Shown in pieces: positions 34,590 to 35,818 of a stretch of DNA of 35,818 nucleotides. The position numbers and the translations under genes were made by a program. Origin of the DNA: Pseudoselenomonas ruminantium. GTDB lineage: Bacteria > Bacillota > Negativicutes > Selenomonadales > Selenomonadaceae. How positions within the stretch are numbered: the first letter of the stretch is position 1; the number at the start of each line of letters is the position of its first letter. The notes beneath the pieces were generated by a model. The model searched no databases and was not told the origin of the DNA. It saw only the letters and a program-made list of their open reading frames with translations. The stretch spans positions 1 through 35,818 of the forward strand of contig NZ_FOQK01000032.1 of NCBI RefSeq assembly GCF_900113715.1. The letters run 5' to 3'.

Positions 34590-35258
34590 ATGAAGGCGAT
34601 ATTGGGGTTAGTTAAGCCGTGGCGGCTGCTGGTATTCTTATGGGCATTGATACTGTTTCCGCTTACAGCCAGTGCGGAGAAGACCAATTGGGTAGATGAG
34701 TCATATGATTTTTCCAAGGTGCAGAAAGCGCTGGTTTATGACATCACGATTACGGATAAAGCGGAAATGGATAATGACCTATTGGAGCAAGTGGTAGCGG
34801 AAGATTATCTGAAGAATGCAGCACGGCCTGGTTACCGGCTTATACGCCCGGACAAGGCTGCCATCTTATCGCCAGGAGATCCGAAAGGCGCGGCGGATAT
34901 CTATATCACGGCAGAACTCCTGAAATGGCATGATGATTCCTATGTCAAGTCACCATATACAAGCTGGGAAACGAGAACGTCAACACGCAAGGTGAAAAGA
35001 AAGAATGGAACTTGGTATGAGGAGACATATCATACGTCGGTTCCTGTCTACCATCCGGCAGAAGTCATCTATACCTCTACAGTACGGATTCGTTTTGAAG
35101 TATTTGATGCCAAGACGGGCAAACGCGTCATGGCCAGGGATGAGCTGAGAGAACGGGACAACTCCCGCCATGGACAGCAGGGAATCTTTGGCCGGATCAG
35201 CAAATCGTTCTTTGATGATCTAGGCAAGAAGATCAAGTCAAAGGGAAGAGATGAGTAA
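34590..35258 (+). CDS. Secreted protein of unknown function
   Basis: A 222-residue protein with a signal peptide (basic start, hydrophobic core LLVFLWALILFPL, cleavage probably after ASA near residue 29) and no lipobox. The mature part begins YDFSKVQKALVYDI, a strand-rich start reminiscent of DUF4136-like envelope proteins, and contains a long strongly charged, Thr- and Tyr-rich central segment (TRTSTRKVKRKNGTWYEE, HTSVPVYHPA). The tail is basic (SKSFFDDLGKKIKSKGRDE). I do not recognise a catalytic motif. It has its own ribosome site (GGGAGGG, 34573 region) and an AT-rich upstream spacer with a TATCC/GGATA inverted repeat. It ends just before the rRNA promoters and has its own terminator. Confidence 0.7.
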   Translation: MKAILGLVKPWRLLVFLWALILFPLTASAEKTNWVDESYDFSKVQKALVYDITITDKAEMDNDLLEQVVAEDYLKNAARPGYRLIRPDKAAILSPGDPKGAADIYITAELLKWHDDSYVKSPYTSWETRTSTRKVKRKNGTWYEETYHTSVPVYHPAEVIYTSTVRIRFEVFDAKTGKRVMARDELRERDNSRHGQQGIFGRISKSFFDDLGKKIKSKGRDE

Positions 35259-35262
35259 GAGT

Positions 35263-35300
35263 AAAAACGGGGAGGCTGCCGTCAGCAACCCCGTTTTTTA
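35263..35300 (+). terminator. Terminator before the rRNA operon
   Basis: AAAAACGGGG (35263-35272) pairs with CCCCGTTTTT (35289-35298) and encloses a small GCTG/CAGC stem, followed by T residues. It insulates the rRNA promoters from upstream transcription. Confidence 0.88.
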
Positions 35301-35318
35301 CTTTTTTTGAAAAAGGTG

Positions 35319-35347
35319 TTGACATATGAGGAAAAGACGTGTATCAT
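35319..35347 (+). promoter_or_regulatory. rRNA promoter P1
   Basis: TTGACA (35319-35324), 17 bases, TATCAT (35342-35347). It is followed by ACAAGTCGCT near the likely start site, the same sequence that follows P2. Confidence 0.8.
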
Positions 35348-35460
35348 AATACAAGTCGCTGAGAGATACGGCGCACGATGTGAACCCGCGAAGCCTTGAC
35401 TGGCAAGGGATTGAAACATGTCGGTTCCGAATTCAGTCAAAAAGAATTTTAAAAAAGTTC

Positions 35461-35489
35461 TTGACAGAGAAAACTCAACGCGATATAAT
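35461..35489 (+). promoter_or_regulatory. rRNA promoter P2
   Basis: Exact consensus TTGACA (35461-35466) and TATAAT (35484-35489) with a 17-base spacer, preceded by an A/T tract (TTTTAAAAAA) that may act as an UP element. Its -35 is 142 bases after that of P1, and ACAAGTCGCT follows both, so the two promoters look like a duplication. Confidence 0.92.
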
Positions 35490-35535
35490 AAACAAGTCGC
35501 TAAGATGAGCGGCACGGTTCGAAAGAATCGAAGAT

Positions 35536-35773
35536 TGTTCTCTGAAAACTAAACAATGCAGAATGAATCATGCAACATGATTCAAGCCAGATGTTAGATG
35601 AGACTTCGGTTTCATCATCAAAACATCGATTGGTATGAACAACATAGCAATCGGCAATTTCTTTTAAGCAGCGAACAGCAATTTTAATTGCTTGTGAGTC
35701 GCTTACATAAATCACTTCAGTGATTTGTGAACCATAGAATAATTGAGAGCTTGATTGAGTTCTTCAATATAAT
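35536..35773 (+). other. rRNA leader with boxA and processing hairpins
   Basis: TGTTCTCTGAAAACT (35536-35550) is a Firmicute-type boxA antitermination signal, where Nus factors load on the transcript. Downstream a stable hairpin with a UUCG loop (arms 35597-35604 and 35609-35616) and another with a TTCA loop (35709-35715 and 35720-35726) are visible. The rest is AT-rich leader, presumably including one strand of the 16S processing stem. No tRNA or protein gene is seen here. Confidence 0.7.
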
Positions 35774-35818
35774 TTATTGGAGAGTTTGATCCTGGCTCAG
35801 GACGAACGCTGGCGGCGT
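35774..35818 (+). rRNA. 16S ribosomal RNA, 5' end only
   Basis: AGAGTTTGATCCTGGCTCAG at 35781-35800 is the universal 16S sequence at E. coli positions 8-27, followed by GACGAACGCTGGCGGCGT. The mature 5' end is put at 35774 by alignment to E. coli numbering. The gene runs off the right edge. Confidence 0.97.

Noticed and set aside
35380-35430. GGGATTGAAAC resembling the end of a CRISPR repeat
   Set aside because: It occurs once only, with no repeated unit or spacers, and lies inside the rRNA promoter region.

Overview
The window reads as a chromosomal segment of an anaerobic diderm Firmicute of the class Negativicutes, most likely a Selenomonas- or Mitsuokella-like member of the Selenomonadaceae. 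Supporting signs: a Firmicute-type block yybS-gdpP-rplI-lonC-dnaB, a class III fructose-1,6-bisphosphatase, a DcuC-type dicarboxylate carrier, a Wza-like outer-membrane polysaccharide export protein (expected only in a cell with an outer membrane), strong Shine-Dalgarno sites with frequent TTG/GTG starts, and fairly GC-rich genes separated by AT-rich spacers. The genus is inference; no species can be named from this alone.

Layout, left to right. 1-445: non-coding, with a MITE-like imperfect inverted repeat. 446-1954: phosphoglucomutase/phosphomannomutase with its own terminator. 2034-8880: a five-gene operon (yybS, gdpP, rplI, lonC, dnaB) with a clear promoter and terminator. 9014-12536: sucrose locus, a LacI-type operator followed by a PTS permease of unusual IIA-IIB-IIC order and sucrose-6-phosphate hydrolase. 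12573-13591: two minus-strand genes, a 77-residue unknown with a long foldable leader and a cysteine-free Rrf2 (CymR-like) regulator, the latter divergent from cysK with palindromes between them. 14930-20271: potassium uptake (trkA, two tandem trkH paralogues) and an AEC carrier. 20285-21220: an AT-rich orphan OPX-type export protein with its own promoter and terminator.

21241-28697: the most interesting part. A mannose-class PTS (IIB, IIC, IID, no IIA) is followed by a second transcription unit: membrane-anchored RbsB-like binding protein, histidine kinase, NarL-type response regulator, membrane-anchored family-1 binding protein, then a CYTH phosphatase-like gene. The four sensor genes abut or overlap and no ABC permease or ATPase is present. 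The same 10-base box occurs upstream of both units. I infer a sugar-sensing system in which two binding proteins feed a kinase that controls the neighbouring PTS.

28782-35258: DcuC-type carrier with a CRP/FNR-like palindrome, a free-standing EIIA-Glc and a DUF2939-like membrane protein on the minus strand, then a YdjM-type membrane hydrolase, class III fbp and a secreted unknown. 35263-35818: a terminator, then tandem rRNA promoters, a boxA-bearing leader and the first bases of 16S rRNA, so an rrn operon continues to the right. Carbohydrate entry (two PTS systems and a free EIIA-Glc), gluconeogenesis (fbp) and dicarboxylate exchange together fit a saccharolytic, succinate/propionate-type fermenter.
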